A DNA stretch of 64,000 nt from Rothia nasimurium (GTDB taxonomy: Bacteria; Actinomycetota; Actinomycetes; Actinomycetales; Micrococcaceae). The stretch's first letter is position 1; each line of letters begins with the position of its first letter. The stretch lies in contig NZ_CAKMSS010000002.1 of NCBI RefSeq assembly GCF_928382285.1, forward strand, positions 186,001 to 250,000, read 5' to 3'. The translations under genes were made by a program, and so were the position numbers. The notes under the pieces were generated by a model. It had not been told where the DNA came from and made no database searches. It saw only the letters and a list, made by a program, of their open reading frames with translations. Positions 18,831 to 27,991 of the stretch are shown in pieces.

Positions 18831-18873
18831 TACCCCAGCATGGCCGTCTCATCGGTGGGGCCTCTACCTATAG

Positions 18874-18886
18874 GGATAACTTATCC
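18874..18886. promoter_or_regulatory. Palindrome upstream of comF
   Basis: GGATAA-C-TTATCC is a perfect 6-1-6 inverted repeat 44 nt before the comF start. On the minus strand it is followed by CTATAGGT, which could be part of a -10 region. It may be an operator; the cognate protein is unknown. Confidence 0.3.
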
Positions 18887-18897
18887 GGACCAATCTT

Positions 18898-20592
18898 CTA
18901 GCCAGAGTAGTTGATCTGGCTGAGACTACTTTCGATGCGGGTCCAGCTCAGGCCCGCAACGATATAGAGCCCACCGTCGCGGGTCATAGCTACTGCCTGG
19001 TCGATACCGTTACCCGTAACGATGCGGGTAATGCCCTGCAGGGAATCGTACTGGGCATTTTCACCGGTCAACGAAACCAGCTCGGTCTGGGTGGTATCGC
19101 TATTCCAGAGAAAGACCTCAACGTCGCTGACCCATTCTGCACCCCGCGGGCTCATGTCTGCCCCCAGTTGTACGGGGTCAAGGAGCTCAGTGGGGGTGCC
19201 GTCTGCCGATCGGCGGATAGCAGATACCCAGGCCCCGTAATTACTTCCGTCAACAGATGACGTCACCAACACAGCTCGGCTACCGTCACGGGCGATAGAA
19301 ATACTGTGCAGGAGTTCCCCGTCCGTCCAGCTGGTGACGTCCTTAGCGCTACTATCTTCCTGGCCTGCGGCGATAACCCGCACGGAGCCGTCCTGCTCCC
19401 CCACCCACAACCAGTTCTGGTGGTCAAAACAAGGAGCCAACACATGGGTACCCCGGTAAACCGAGCGGGCACCGTTGGAATTAGCCAGCCACACCTCATT
19501 CTGCCCTGTATTGGTGTAGGCGTAGTAGTTACGGGTGTAGTTCATAGCGGGCAGGGTAATAAGGGCCTGGGCTGAGGTCTCAACGATGGTCTGCTGGCTA
19601 GCTGTATCGTCCAGGGCTGCCCGTGCAATGAGGCGATTATCTTCAATGCCCACGATGTTACTGGCAGCCTCAGGGTTAACGGCGGGTTCCCGGTAGTTCT
19701 CGAGGGTAGGGGCCGCAACGATTTGATCGTTGATGGTGAGCTGAACCGTGGTGACTGAAGCAAGAGTAGTGAGAGTCTGGGTGAGCTGGGTGCGCAGGCG
19801 CTCAGTTTCCAGGGCGCTAGCTGCGGTGAGGGCGGAGCCCCCAGAGAGCTGGATATCAGCCTCTCCGTTATTGATAGGAACGGAGTTCCGGGTCAAGCTG
19901 GTATCGGCAGGTACTGCGGTAGCAACAGCCCCGGTAAGGTAGGGAGCAGGCCCCTCGAGGAGCACCCTCACCAGGGAGGTAGCTACCGTGGTGCGCTCGG
20001 CGAACCAGCGCACATCGGGCACAGCATAGGTGTAGGTAGGGTCGTAGAAGTAGAGGGTGAAGGGGTTGAAGACGTCCGCGAATTCGTTTCTGCTCAGCAC
20101 CGTTCCGTCGGGAGCGGAGGAGATGCGCCACTCCCCGTCGACCTGACGCAGGGTGAACTCTACCTCGGTATCGGCCACTGTGGTGTAGGAGGTAGCCAGG
20201 CCCTTATCGTCAACCAGGGTGCTCGTGGGCACGGTGACCAGGTAGCTTGAGTCGCTGACGGAGGCCGTGGTGAAGGATGAGTTGTAGACCAGTGTGCGCC
20301 CGTCCGGCTTCCAGGACTGGGCCAGGTCTTCGGTCAGGTAGAGCCTGGCTACGCTGTAGTCGTCCTTCACCCCTACCCCGGCGTGCAAGAAGCCCTCGAT
20401 GATCTCGGTGGGCCGGGCCCCGGGAGCAGGACCTTCGGGTGAGCTGCCGCTGGTGGAGGTGCTACCCGTAGCCTGAGGGTCGGCGTAGTGGTTGACTTCG
20501 CCGTCGGTGGGAATAGCGGCGCAGGCGGTGAGGGTCGCGAGAGAGCTCAGGGCCAGGCCGAGAGCTGACCGGCGGGAAAGGTTAGGGTTCAA
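18898..20592 (-). CDS. lpqB: Lipoprotein LpqB (MtrAB accessory protein)
   Basis: A 564-residue lipoprotein. The signal peptide contains SRRSALGLAL and the lipobox LTAC (Cys near 24). A GerMN-type domain follows (about 190-300), and the C-terminal half is a beta-propeller-like LpqB region with repeated NxVWLANSN and DGSRAVLV segments. LpqB interacts with the sensor domain of MtrB and tunes MtrA activation. The start is TTG, 11 nt inside the mtrB 3' end, with GGAGC upstream, so the gene is translationally coupled to mtrB. Confidence 0.93.
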   Translation of the reverse strand: MNPNLSRRSALGLALSSLATLTACAAIPTDGEVNHYADPQATGSTSTSGSSPEGPAPGARPTEIIEGFLHAGVGVKDDYSVARLYLTEDLAQSWKPDGRTLVYNSSFTTASVSDSSYLVTVPTSTLVDDKGLATSYTTVADTEVEFTLRQVDGEWRISSAPDGTVLSRNEFADVFNPFTLYFYDPTYTYAVPDVRWFAERTTVATSLVRVLLEGPAPYLTGAVATAVPADTSLTRNSVPINNGEADIQLSGGSALTAASALETERLRTQLTQTLTTLASVTTVQLTINDQIVAAPTLENYREPAVNPEAASNIVGIEDNRLIARAALDDTASQQTIVETSAQALITLPAMNYTRNYYAYTNTGQNEVWLANSNGARSVYRGTHVLAPCFDHQNWLWVGEQDGSVRVIAAGQEDSSAKDVTSWTDGELLHSISIARDGSRAVLVTSSVDGSNYGAWVSAIRRSADGTPTELLDPVQLGADMSPRGAEWVSDVEVFLWNSDTTQTELVSLTGENAQYDSLQGITRIVTGNGIDQAVAMTRDGGLYIVAGLSWTRIESSLSQINYSG

Positions 20593-22285
20593 CGGTGGGC
20601 TCCGAGGGGTTTGAGGCGTCGGGGTTCACGGCCGGGGTGGCACCGGTATCCGGAGCGGACGGAGCGGGCAGCGGCTCGCCGCTCAGCAAGACCGGGGAGG
20701 GGCCCATGGGCACGTCCTGGTCAATGGGGATGGTCATGCGGAAGCTGGCCCCCTGCCCCTTGATGCCCCAGGCTTCAAGGGTGCCCTGGTGCAGGCGGAC
20801 GTCCTCGGCGGCGATAGAGAGCCCCAGGCCGGTACCGCCCAGGGTACGTTTGCGGGAGGTGTCAGCCCGCCAGAAGCGGTTGAAGACCTGCTCGGTTTCT
20901 TCGGGGCTCAGGCCGATACCGTGGTCACGCACGGCAACGCCCAGGGTGCTTTCGGTGGCATCCACGTATACATCGATGGGCTGACCCTCGGAGTGCTCTA
21001 CGGCGTTGAATAGCAGGTTGCGCAGCACTCGCTCAATGCGGCGGTGGTCCATATCGACCATAATCTCGGTGTGGTCGGTGTGCACGGTCAAACTGGTATT
21101 CGTGCGAATCAGGTGGGGCTCTACGGCCTTGAGTACCTCATCGAGCACGGCCATGAAATCGACCGACACCGTATCGAGGGTCTGGGAGCCGGCGTCGAAG
21201 CGGGAAATTTCGAGCAGGTCAGCCAGCAGGGAGTCGAAGCGGTCCACCTGGTTATAGAGCAGCTCGGTGGAGCGCTTATAGAGGGGCTCCATGTTGTCGC
21301 GGTTATCGTGCAGCATATCGGCGGCCATGCGCACCGTGGTGAGCGGGGTACGCAGCTCGTGCGACACGTCAGAAACAAAGCGCTGCTGCATGGTTGACAG
21401 CTTCTCAAGGCGAGAAATCTGGTCTTGCAGGGAGTCGGCCATACGGTTAAAAGACATACCCAGGCGCGCCGTCTCGTTCTGGCCGCGCACCAGCACACGC
21501 TGGTCAAGGTCACCGGCTGCCAGTTTCTCAGCGGTAATAGCGGTAGAACTAATCGGGCGAATCACAAAACGGGCAATCATCCACACGATAGTTAGCACCA
21601 CGACCAGAAGCACGCCGAAGCCCACCCAAACCACCAGGTTGATATACTGCACGGTCGCCTGCGAGGTCGACAGGTCATAAATCAGGTACAGGGAGTAGTC
21701 GGGGTTCTGGGGTATCGAGATACTGGTGCCGACCACCAGAACCGGGGTGCGGCGTCCGTCCGCTGAGGTAATACTCGAAGACTGCCAGTAAATCCCCGTG
21801 CCCTCACTCACGCTCTGGGCGAGCGCCTGGGGCACGTCGCTGACCGTGACCTCGCTACTCTGGGCCTGCTCCACGATAAAGCCATCGGTGGTGGCGTTCG
21901 CGTCCTTGAGGAGCACCCAGTTGCGGTTGCTATCGGCGCTACTGCTCTCAAGTACGGTCAAGAAACGAGAGACATCGCGTTGAATCTCGGTGCGGCCGGT
22001 CGCGTCAGAGCTGTTGATGAGGGTCTGCACGTTGCTAAAACCGGCCGATGACTCTTCGAGGGCCTGTTCCAGGTTGCCGCGGAAGAGGGAGTTAGCGATC
22101 TGGTGGGAGATAAAAGACCCCACAAAGATGAATGCAACCAGCAGCAGGCCGGCCGCGGCCACCACAGCGCGAAACTGTAGGGACTGTTGCCAGAGCCTGC
22201 GGGCGCTGGTCAGCGGCCCGTAGACCCGGGAGGGGCCTGCGGGGGCGGTAGTCCGAGCGGACGCGCGAGGTGAAGTACCAGCCAC
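20582..22285 (-). CDS. mtrB: Sensor histidine kinase MtrB
   Basis: A 567-residue membrane kinase. Two membrane segments (about 38-60 and 208-232) enclose an extracytoplasmic sensor. HAMP follows (about 232-285), then the phospho-acceptor block FVSDVSHELRTPLTTVRM, N box NLLFNAVEHSE, G1 VRDHGIGLSPEE and G2 GGTGLGLSIAAEDV. A Pro/Ala-rich tail ends the protein. It controls MtrA, which governs cell wall metabolism, division and osmotic response in actinobacteria. The GTG start lies three nt after the mtrA stop. Confidence 0.95.
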   Translation of the reverse strand: MAGTSPRASARTTAPAGPSRVYGPLTSARRLWQQSLQFRAVVAAAGLLLVAFIFVGSFISHQIANSLFRGNLEQALEESSAGFSNVQTLINSSDATGRTEIQRDVSRFLTVLESSSADSNRNWVLLKDANATTDGFIVEQAQSSEVTVSDVPQALAQSVSEGTGIYWQSSSITSADGRRTPVLVVGTSISIPQNPDYSLYLIYDLSTSQATVQYINLVVWVGFGVLLVVVLTIVWMIARFVIRPISSTAITAEKLAAGDLDQRVLVRGQNETARLGMSFNRMADSLQDQISRLEKLSTMQQRFVSDVSHELRTPLTTVRMAADMLHDNRDNMEPLYKRSTELLYNQVDRFDSLLADLLEISRFDAGSQTLDTVSVDFMAVLDEVLKAVEPHLIRTNTSLTVHTDHTEIMVDMDHRRIERVLRNLLFNAVEHSEGQPIDVYVDATESTLGVAVRDHGIGLSPEETEQVFNRFWRADTSRKRTLGGTGLGLSIAAEDVRLHQGTLEAWGIKGQGASFRMTIPIDQDVPMGPSPVLLSGEPLPAPSAPDTGATPAVNPDASNPSEPTVEP

Positions 22286-22288
22286 GGG

Positions 22289-22972
22289 TTAGCGGTGGCC
22301 TGCTGCGGCCTTGTAGCCCACACCGCGCACGGTCAGCACGATCTCGGGGTTCTCGGGGTCGCGCTCAATCTTGGCGCGCAGACGCTGAATATGCACGTTG
22401 ACCAGGCGGGAATCGACGGTCTTTTCGTAGCCCCACACATTGCCCAGCAGGGCCTCGCGGGTCATGACCTGGCCGGGCTGGCGGGCCAGGTTCGCCAGAA
22501 GTTCAAATTCGAGGGGGGTGAGCTGAATCGTTTCGCCCTCGCGGCTCACAGTGTGCCCTGCCAAGTCAATGGTGAGATTGCCGATGCGCAGTGGTTCGTT
22601 ATGGCGGTCTTCACGCGGGCGCAGACGGGCGCGGACGCGGGCCAGTAGCTCAGCGGGCTTGAAGGGCTTGGTCATGTAGTCGTCAGCGCCAGCCTCCAGC
22701 CCCTTGACCACGTCCTCGGTATCGCCCTTAGCCGTCAGCATGATGATGGGCACGTCCGACTCCCCGCGAATCTGGGTGCAGACCTCAATGCCGTCCATAC
22801 CCGGCAGCATGAAGTCCAGCAGAATCAGGTCGGGGTGGTGGGTGGCAAAAGCCTCAAAGGCACGGTCACCGGCGTCGCAGAAGACCGTCTCGTAGCCCTC
22901 TTGCGCCAGCACGATACCGACCATCTCTGACAGGGCATCGTCGTCATCAACTACAAGAATGGTTTCTTTCAC
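22289..22972 (-). CDS. mtrA: Response regulator MtrA
   Basis: A 227-residue OmpR/PhoB-type regulator. The receiver begins at ETILVVDDDDALSEMVG, with the phospho-Asp in LILLDFMLPGMDG and the conserved Lys in MTKPF; the winged-helix domain ends with VLTVRGVGYKAAAG. I prefer the GTG at 22972 (VKETILVVDDD) because AGGAGA lies seven nt upstream and family members begin here; a start at 22996 would add eight residues. First gene of mtrA-mtrB-lpqB, which may have been one transcript with essential function in related genera. Confidence 0.96.
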   Translation of the reverse strand: MKETILVVDDDDALSEMVGIVLAQEGYETVFCDAGDRAFEAFATHHPDLILLDFMLPGMDGIEVCTQIRGESDVPIIMLTAKGDTEDVVKGLEAGADDYMTKPFKPAELLARVRARLRPREDRHNEPLRIGNLTIDLAGHTVSREGETIQLTPLEFELLANLARQPGQVMTREALLGNVWGYEKTVDSRLVNVHIQRLRAKIERDPENPEIVLTVRGVGYKAAAGHR

Positions 22973-23040
22973 GGTGGGTCTCCTGGTGAGGTTCACAATG
23001 GGCCTCCCCCTAGTGTACCGGGGTTAGGCGGTGAGCCGGT

Positions 23041-24147
23041 TTAGGCGTCTTGGGCGATTTCAGACAGGGCACGGGCTGTTTCGGTCAGGTGCCCCAGAAC
23101 GGTAGTAGCCCGCTGCGGGTCAGTGGCAGCCAGGCTACCGGTTTCGGTCAGCACCAGCTGGTTGAGAAGCTTCTTCCCCAGACCAAGATCCGACCAGGTA
23201 CTCCACAGCCCCCGGGCCAGGTCGCCAGCAGGCACCCGGACCAGCGGGTCAACAACCTCTAGGTAAAGCCCCCGCTCAGCTTCTAGGCGGGGGGCTAGGG
23301 CTTCCCAGGCCGAGGTAGGCTGGCCTGCCATCGACAGCAGGGGGATAGCAAGAGTCTGTCTGACCTCAGGGTGCAGCTTCACATAATCAGTACGGGTGAC
23401 CACCTGAGCGCCCAAGCCCTCTAGCTCATCATGCAGGGCCCCCAGCAGGGCCACCAGCTCATGACGCGGCACAGCCCGCAGGGTACGGTAGCCGCTAGAG
23501 GTCGGCAGCTGACCTGCCGCCACCTCAACCAGCAGGGGCTCTTCTACCTGCACCAGCACCTGCGCACCGGGCACAGCCTGCCGCAGCAGCTTCACAACAC
23601 CGTGAAAACCAGCCCGCTGGGCCTCGGCAACATCGCGTCGGGCACCATGATCTGAGAGGACGCGCTCGCCACTGGTTAAGTAGGTACTGGCAGCTAGGCT
23701 CAACGGCCCCAGAAGACGCAACTTAATGGTTCCGGGGGCAGCTCCGCTTTCCTTCCCCACGACGTCCGCCAGGATATTGATATCAGATTCCAGGAGCGAC
23801 CTGGCAGCCTCCCCCTCAGCGGCATAGCCACCCGTGAGCCGCCAACCTGCGGCGGTGCCGTCCGCGCTCAGCCCTTCCAGGGCCGCGATAGACCGTGCCA
23901 GCAGGGTTGCCCGGTAGCCCCGGTCGGCCAGCTCCGGCAGGTAACTAATATGGGGCTCCCCCAGCTCACCGCGGATACGGGTCACCGCATCAAGCACATC
24001 ACTCCCAGCCCAGGCGCCCAGGCCGGTAGCCCGAACCGTCAGGTGCTCCTCAAAGGTCAGCGGGCTCTCTAAGTCCTTGCGGGCAGCCAGCATTTCGGCG
24101 TCAGTCGGCAGGTAGGGGGCAGGACGAGCAGGCCTCGATACAGGCAT
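23041..24147 (-). CDS. MetE-like (cobalamin-independent methionine synthase C-terminal fold) protein
   Basis: A 368-residue protein resembling the actinobacterial vitamin-B12-independent methionine synthase-like family that is commonly encoded near mnmA and ligA. The family is built on the C-terminal barrel of MetE. True MetE needs His, two Cys and a Glu for zinc; this protein contains no cysteine at all, so methyl transfer to homocysteine by the MetE mechanism is unlikely. The substrate is unknown. It lies between mtrA and chorismate mutase, on the same strand. Confidence 0.65.
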   Translation of the reverse strand: MPVSRPARPAPYLPTDAEMLAARKDLESPLTFEEHLTVRATGLGAWAGSDVLDAVTRIRGELGEPHISYLPELADRGYRATLLARSIAALEGLSADGTAAGWRLTGGYAAEGEAARSLLESDINILADVVGKESGAAPGTIKLRLLGPLSLAASTYLTSGERVLSDHGARRDVAEAQRAGFHGVVKLLRQAVPGAQVLVQVEEPLLVEVAAGQLPTSSGYRTLRAVPRHELVALLGALHDELEGLGAQVVTRTDYVKLHPEVRQTLAIPLLSMAGQPTSAWEALAPRLEAERGLYLEVVDPLVRVPAGDLARGLWSTWSDLGLGKKLLNQLVLTETGSLAATDPQRATTVLGHLTETARALSEIAQDA

Positions 24148-24206
24148 AGGGAACTCTTTCTGCCACCTACCGGTGGCTGTAGCATTGCGGACTGAAAGTT
24201 GAGCGG

Positions 24207-24587
24207 CTAGGACTTCTGTTCGGCCTCAGCCGCAATCTTCTCGTGGTGCCTTATAACCTCAGAAATAATGAAGTTCAGGAACTTCTCGGCAAACTCCGGG
24301 TCAAGGTGGGCAGCTTCAGCCAGCGAGCGCAGGCGCTTAATCTGGGCTTCCTCCCGCCCCGGGTCCCCCGCCGGCAGAGAATGCTCAGCCTTGAGGTGGC
24401 CGACGCGCTGGGTCGCGCGGAAACGCTCAGCAAGAATATGCACCAGGGCTGCGTCCATGTTGTCGATGGTCTGACGCATAGTGAAAAGTTCTTCCAGGAC
24501 GGCCGGGTCGACCCCGGCCATCGAAGTGGCACGGGTATCGAAGTCAGCGTGGGCCTGCACGTCGTGGGCCTTCGGAGTTGTGTTCAT
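24207..24587 (-). CDS. Chorismate mutase (AroQ type)
   Basis: A 126-residue all-helical AroQ chorismate mutase that converts chorismate to prephenate for Phe and Tyr synthesis. After a 25-residue N-terminal extension, helix 1 reads LFTMRQTIDNMDAALVHILAERF, in which Arg and Glu positions are conserved (quoted here as DNMDAALVHILAERF), followed by RVGHLKAEHSLPAGDPGRE, where Lys and Arg line the active site, and FLNFIISEVIRHHE. No ribosome site precedes the ATG, suggesting leaderless translation or a downstream start (MAGVDPAVLEEL). In related bacteria such small enzymes are regulated by DAHP synthase binding. Confidence 0.9.
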   Translation of the reverse strand: MNTTPKAHDVQAHADFDTRATSMAGVDPAVLEELFTMRQTIDNMDAALVHILAERFRATQRVGHLKAEHSLPAGDPGREEAQIKRLRSLAEAAHLDPEFAEKFLNFIISEVIRHHEKIAAEAEQKS

Positions 24588-24675
24588 GTGTTTAGTCTAA
24601 AAACCTCAGGTGCTGTTTGCAGGGGCAAGCCCACAGATTTCACCCTGTGGACTTATCCGGGTGTAGAAGCTTCAA

Positions 24676-24716
24676 AAGGTTCAGCGGGCTGGCGCTCGCT
24701 GCCGAGCCTGCTTCAC
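24676..24716 (-). terminator. Imperfect hairpin downstream of mnmA
   Basis: On the minus strand AGGTGAAGCAGGCT and AGCCCGCTGAACCT are complementary at 11 of 14 positions and are followed by TTTTG, about 20 nt after the mnmA stop. Confidence 0.45.
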
Positions 24717-24732
24717 CTACTCACGGAAACTA

Positions 24733-25926
24733 TTACTGAGCAGTGATATCTGCCCGGTCCAGGCTGTAGGCCCGGGCGATGGTGGACTGGCCCAGCACGC
24801 GGGTGCCCTGGTAAATCACCATGGTCTGGCCAGGAGCCACACCGCGCAGTTTCTCGTGCAGGCGCACCACGGTTTCCAGGCGCAGGGCACCGGGCTCAGC
24901 GGCTTCGTCGTCGGCTACCCATTCCAGGTGGGCGGTTGAGGGCACCGGGTCTGCGTGGGCTCGTACCTGGGCGGTGACGTCAAAGGACGCCGAGCGGGCA
25001 CCTTCTACGGGCTCTTCGGATAGGAAGGCTGCAGCTTCTTCTACGGGTAGACCGGCCCAGGTTTCGCGGATACCGCGGATCTCGTCAATTTCGAGCAGGT
25101 CCTTACCGCCCACGATGACCTCGTTAGTCTTGGGGCGGATTTCTAGCACGAAGCGGGGCTTACCGTCGGGGGCAGGGTGCCCAATGGCCAGCCCCTTGCG
25201 CTGGCCCACAGTAAAGGCCTGGGAGCCGCGGTGCTTGCCGAGCACGCGTCCGTCCGTGTCCTTGATATCGCCCTCGGTCATGTCGATGTGCTCTTCGAGC
25301 CACTCGCGGGTATCGCCCTCGGGAATAAAGCAGATGTCGTAAGAGTCGGGCTTCTTAGCTACCGAGAAGCCGCGTTCGGCGGCCTCGGCGCGCACCTCGT
25401 CCTTGGAGGGGGTATCAGCCAGGGGGAACCAGGCGTGCTTGAGCTGCTCGTGGGTCAGCACGCCCAGAACATAGGACTGGTCCTTAGCCCAGGTGGCTGC
25501 GCGGTGCAGCTCCCGGTTGCCGTTCTCGTCCGTAATGACCTTGGCATAGTGTCCGGTCACTACCGCGTCAAAGCCCAGGGCCACAGCCTTCTCCAGCAGG
25601 GCCGCGAACTTGATCTTTTCGTTGCAGCGCATACAGGGGTTGGGGGTGCGGCCATGCTCGTACTCGGAGATAAAATCATCGACCACGTCCTCCTTAAACC
25701 GCTCGGAGAAGTCCCAGACGTAGAAGGGGATCCCCAGCTGGTCGCAGACCCGGCGGGCGTCCATGGAGTCCTCGATGGTGCAGCAGCCGCGGGAGCCGGT
25801 GCGCAGGGTTCCGGGCATGCGGGAGAGCGCCAGGTGCACGCCGACCACCTCGTGGCCGGCCTCAACGGCGCGGGCGGCGGCAACGGCCGAGTCCACGCCA
25901 CCGCTCATAGCAGCAAGAATTTTCAT
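24733..25926 (-). CDS. mnmA: tRNA-specific 2-thiouridylase MnmA
   Basis: A 397-residue enzyme that thiolates U34 of Glu, Gln and Lys tRNAs using sulfur relayed from a cysteine desulfurase. The PP-loop [12 protein letters not shown] is at residues 7-18; catalytic cysteines are in [12 protein letters not shown] (near 100) and [11 protein letters not shown] (near 200). The C-terminal beta domains end with [14 protein letters not shown]. The desulfurase gene lies directly upstream on the same strand (26135-27367), so both steps of the pathway are adjacent, though a 110-bp palindromic repeat separates them. Confidence 0.96.
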   Translation of the reverse strand: MKILAAMSGGVDSAVAAARAVEAGHEVVGVHLALSRMPGTLRTGSRGCCTIEDSMDARRVCDQLGIPFYVWDFSERFKEDVVDDFISEYEHGRTPNPCMRCNEKIKFAALLEKAVALGFDAVVTGHYAKVITDENGNRELHRAATWAKDQSYVLGVLTHEQLKHAWFPLADTPSKDEVRAEAAERGFSVAKKPDSYDICFIPEGDTREWLEEHIDMTEGDIKDTDGRVLGKHRGSQAFTVGQRKGLAIGHPAPDGKPRFVLEIRPKTNEVIVGGKDLLEIDEIRGIRETWAGLPVEEAAAFLSEEPVEGARSASFDVTAQVRAHADPVPSTAHLEWVADDEAAEPGALRLETVVRLHEKLRGVAPGQTMVIYQGTRVLGQSTIARAYSLDRADITAQ

Positions 25927-25964
25927 GTTTTAAGTCCTATATCCAGTAATCGTTGACGTTGATG

Positions 25965-26076
25965 GGCGGTGGGGCGGGCAGGCAGCCCTGGCCGCTGGCT
26001 CGGGGCTGGCGTGAATCGGGCGAGCGCCCCGCGCGAGTCCCGAGAGGGTCGCGGCCAGGTGCCTGCCCGGCCCGCC
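25965..26076. repeat. Intergenic structured palindrome, copy A
   Basis: One of three copies of a repeat family in this window. Outer stem CGGGCAGGCA (25975-25984) pairs with 26060-26069; second stem CTGGCCGC (25988-25995) pairs with 26051-26058. Then comes the conserved loop GGGGCTGGCGTGAAT (26002-26016), a third stem CGGG/CCCG enclosing GCGAG-type sequence, and the conserved GAGAGGGTC (26042-26050). It fills the gap between the desulfurase and mnmA. Confidence 0.75.
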
Positions 26077-26134
26077 GTCCTACCCGACATTCCCAGCGGT
26101 CGGTCTGCCGCGCCCTGCCCTCGCCCAGCCAGTC

Positions 26135-27367
26135 TTAGTTCCAGCGAGCGGCGTCCGGGGCGTGGCCCGCCATACCTGCCTTTTTGGCTTGGGCCCAGGC
26201 ACCGGGCAGGGCGGTAAGAAGGGCGGTGACGTCGTCCTCGGTGCTAGTATGCCCCAGGGTGAAGCGCTGGGCTCCGCGGGCCTCGTCCTCGCTCAGACCC
26301 ATAGCCAGCAGGACGTGGGAGGGGCGGGGCACCCCGGCATTGCAGGCTGACCCGGTGGAGGACTCAACTCCAGCCATATCAAGCAGGAAGAGCAGGGAGT
26401 CCCCCTCGCACCCGGGGAAGGTGAAGTGGGCGTTGCCGGGCAGGCGGCTGAAGATGCCGGCTGCTCGGTCCTGGGCGCTTTCGGGGGCGGCCCCGCGCAG
26501 CTGGGCTTCGGGGACAGCATCGAGGACGCCCTCAATCAGGCGGTCTCGCAATTCGGCCTGGCGGCCTGCTTCGGCGAGTAGGTTCTGCCCTGCTTCGGCA
26601 GCTGCTGCGCCAAAGCCCGCGATAGAGGCGGCGTCAATGGTTCCTGAGCGCACGGAGCGTTCCTGCCCGCCGCCGTGGAGTACGGGCATGAGCTGGGCGC
26701 TGCGGGTGGCGATGAGGGCGCCGATTCCCATGGGCCCGCCAATTTTGTGGGCTGAGATGGCCATGGTGGTGGCGCCGGATTCCTTGAAGTTCACCGGCAG
26801 GGTGCCAAAGGCCTGGACGGCATCCGTGTGAAAGGGAATGCCGAGTTCAGCAGCTACCGCGGCGATTTCTGCGACGGGCTGCACGGTGCCCACCTCGTTG
26901 TTGGCCCACATGACGGTGACCAGGGCAACCGTCTCTGGGCTCTCGCCCACCGCCTGTCGAACCGCTTCGGCACTGACTACACCGCTGGCGTCCGGAGCTA
27001 CCCAGCTCACCTCGGCCCCCTCGTGGGCCTGCAACCACTCCACGGCATCGCCCACGGCATGATGCTCGATGCCCGAGCCAACAATGCGAGTCGCAGCAGG
27101 GTTGGCTTCACGACGTTTCCAGTAGAGCCCCTTGATGGCCAGGTTATCTGCCTCGGTACCACCGGAGGTAAAGATAATCTCGGCAGCATCGCAGCCGGCC
27201 ACTCGGGCAATGCGCTCGCGGGCGTACTCAACGGTAGCGCGGGCAGAACGGCCCGCTGAATGCAGGGACGAGGGGTTTCCGCCAATTTTCATCTGCTCCA
27301 CCACGGCATCGATAGCCTGAGGGAGCATGGGAGTGGTGGCGGCGTGGTCCAGGTAGACCCGGGGCAT
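26135..27367 (-). CDS. Cysteine desulfurase (NifS/IscS family)
   Basis: A 410-residue PLP enzyme that takes sulfur from cysteine for tRNA thiolation and Fe-S assembly. Motifs: VYLDHAATTP at the N-terminus, FTSGGTEADNLAIKG, the PLP lysine in AISAHKIGGPMG, GGGQERSVRSGT and the persulfide Cys in STGSACNAG. No SUF genes are nearby; the next gene, mnmA, is the expected sulfur acceptor pathway. AAAGG stands nine nt before the ATG. Confidence 0.94.
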   Translation of the reverse strand: MPRVYLDHAATTPMLPQAIDAVVEQMKIGGNPSSLHSAGRSARATVEYARERIARVAGCDAAEIIFTSGGTEADNLAIKGLYWKRREANPAATRIVGSGIEHHAVGDAVEWLQAHEGAEVSWVAPDASGVVSAEAVRQAVGESPETVALVTVMWANNEVGTVQPVAEIAAVAAELGIPFHTDAVQAFGTLPVNFKESGATTMAISAHKIGGPMGIGALIATRSAQLMPVLHGGGQERSVRSGTIDAASIAGFGAAAAEAGQNLLAEAGRQAELRDRLIEGVLDAVPEAQLRGAAPESAQDRAAGIFSRLPGNAHFTFPGCEGDSLLFLLDMAGVESSTGSACNAGVPRPSHVLLAMGLSEDEARGAQRFTLGHTSTEDDVTALLTALPGAWAQAKKAGMAGHAPDAARWN

Positions 27368-27501
27368 GGGCGCTGGCCTTTCCGTGGCGGGCGGTCAAAA
27401 CAATTCAGCCTTCCATCATACTCCCCCGCTCTTAGGGCAGGCTATGGACTGCTTCACCCTCTCAACAGCTCCCATCGCGCTTTTATTTCGCAGCGGGCGC
27501 G

Positions 27502-27516
27502 TAAACTGTTGGGGTG
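27502..27516 (+). promoter_or_regulatory. Leaderless promoter of trmL (candidate)
   Basis: TAAACT (27502-27507) ends seven nt before the GTG start at 27514, so a transcript starting at the normal distance would begin at or next to the start codon. There is no ribosome site. The -35 region is weak (TTTTAT near 27481). Confidence 0.5.
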
Positions 27517-27981
27517 TTCAAGATTCTTTTTTATACTCCTGAAATTCCCGGCAATACCGGTAACGCGATTCGCCTTGCAGCTATCACCGGCGCAGAGCTG
27601 CACCTGGTCAAGCCCTTAGGTTTTAACTTTGAGGACGCTAACCTGCGCCGAGCTGGCCTCGACTACCATGACCTGGCGGTCATGACCGTGCACGAGACCC
27701 TCGAGGACGCTTGGGAGGCCCTAGCCCCGGCCCGCGTCTTTGCTTTTACCACCACGGCCACCACTAACTTCGCTGATATTGACTACCAAGAGGGGGACGT
27801 ACTCATGTTCGGCCCCGAGTCGGTCGGGCTGCCCGAGCATGTACAGAACGACCCGCACGTTACCCAGCGGGTCAAGATTCCGATGGTTCCGGGCCGCCGC
27901 TCCCTCAACCTGGCCAACAGCGCCTCGATTGCGGTGTTTGAGGCCTGGCGCCAGCACGGCTTTGCAGGTGGAGCAATTTAG
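27514..27981 (+). CDS. trmL: tRNA (cytidine/uridine-34 2'-O)-methyltransferase TrmL-like
   Basis: A 155-residue single-domain SPOUT methyltransferase. It begins VFKILFYTPEIPGNTGNAIRLAA (quoted in part: IPGNTGNAIRLAA), has LMFGPESVGLPEHV and the knot-forming PMVPGRRSLNLANSASIAVFEAWRQ region. TrmL methylates the wobble ribose of Leu tRNAs. The GTG start has no ribosome site and seems leaderless. Divergent from the desulfurase gene, so the cluster is rich in tRNA wobble modification. Confidence 0.9.
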   Translation: MFKILFYTPEIPGNTGNAIRLAAITGAELHLVKPLGFNFEDANLRRAGLDYHDLAVMTVHETLEDAWEALAPARVFAFTTTATTNFADIDYQEGDVLMFGPESVGLPEHVQNDPHVTQRVKIPMVPGRRSLNLANSASIAVFEAWRQHGFAGGAI

Positions 27982-27991
27982 TCACAAAAGT

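Noticed and set aside
18881..18889. TTATCCGGA as a DnaA box
   Set aside because: It differs from TTATCCACA in the last three positions, is single, and is explained by the GGATAA/TTATCC palindrome. No origin genes are nearby.
25969..26217. Small plus-strand frame over repeat copy A
   Set aside because: It overlaps the palindromic repeat and the desulfurase gene, and its Arg/Pro-rich product has no homology.
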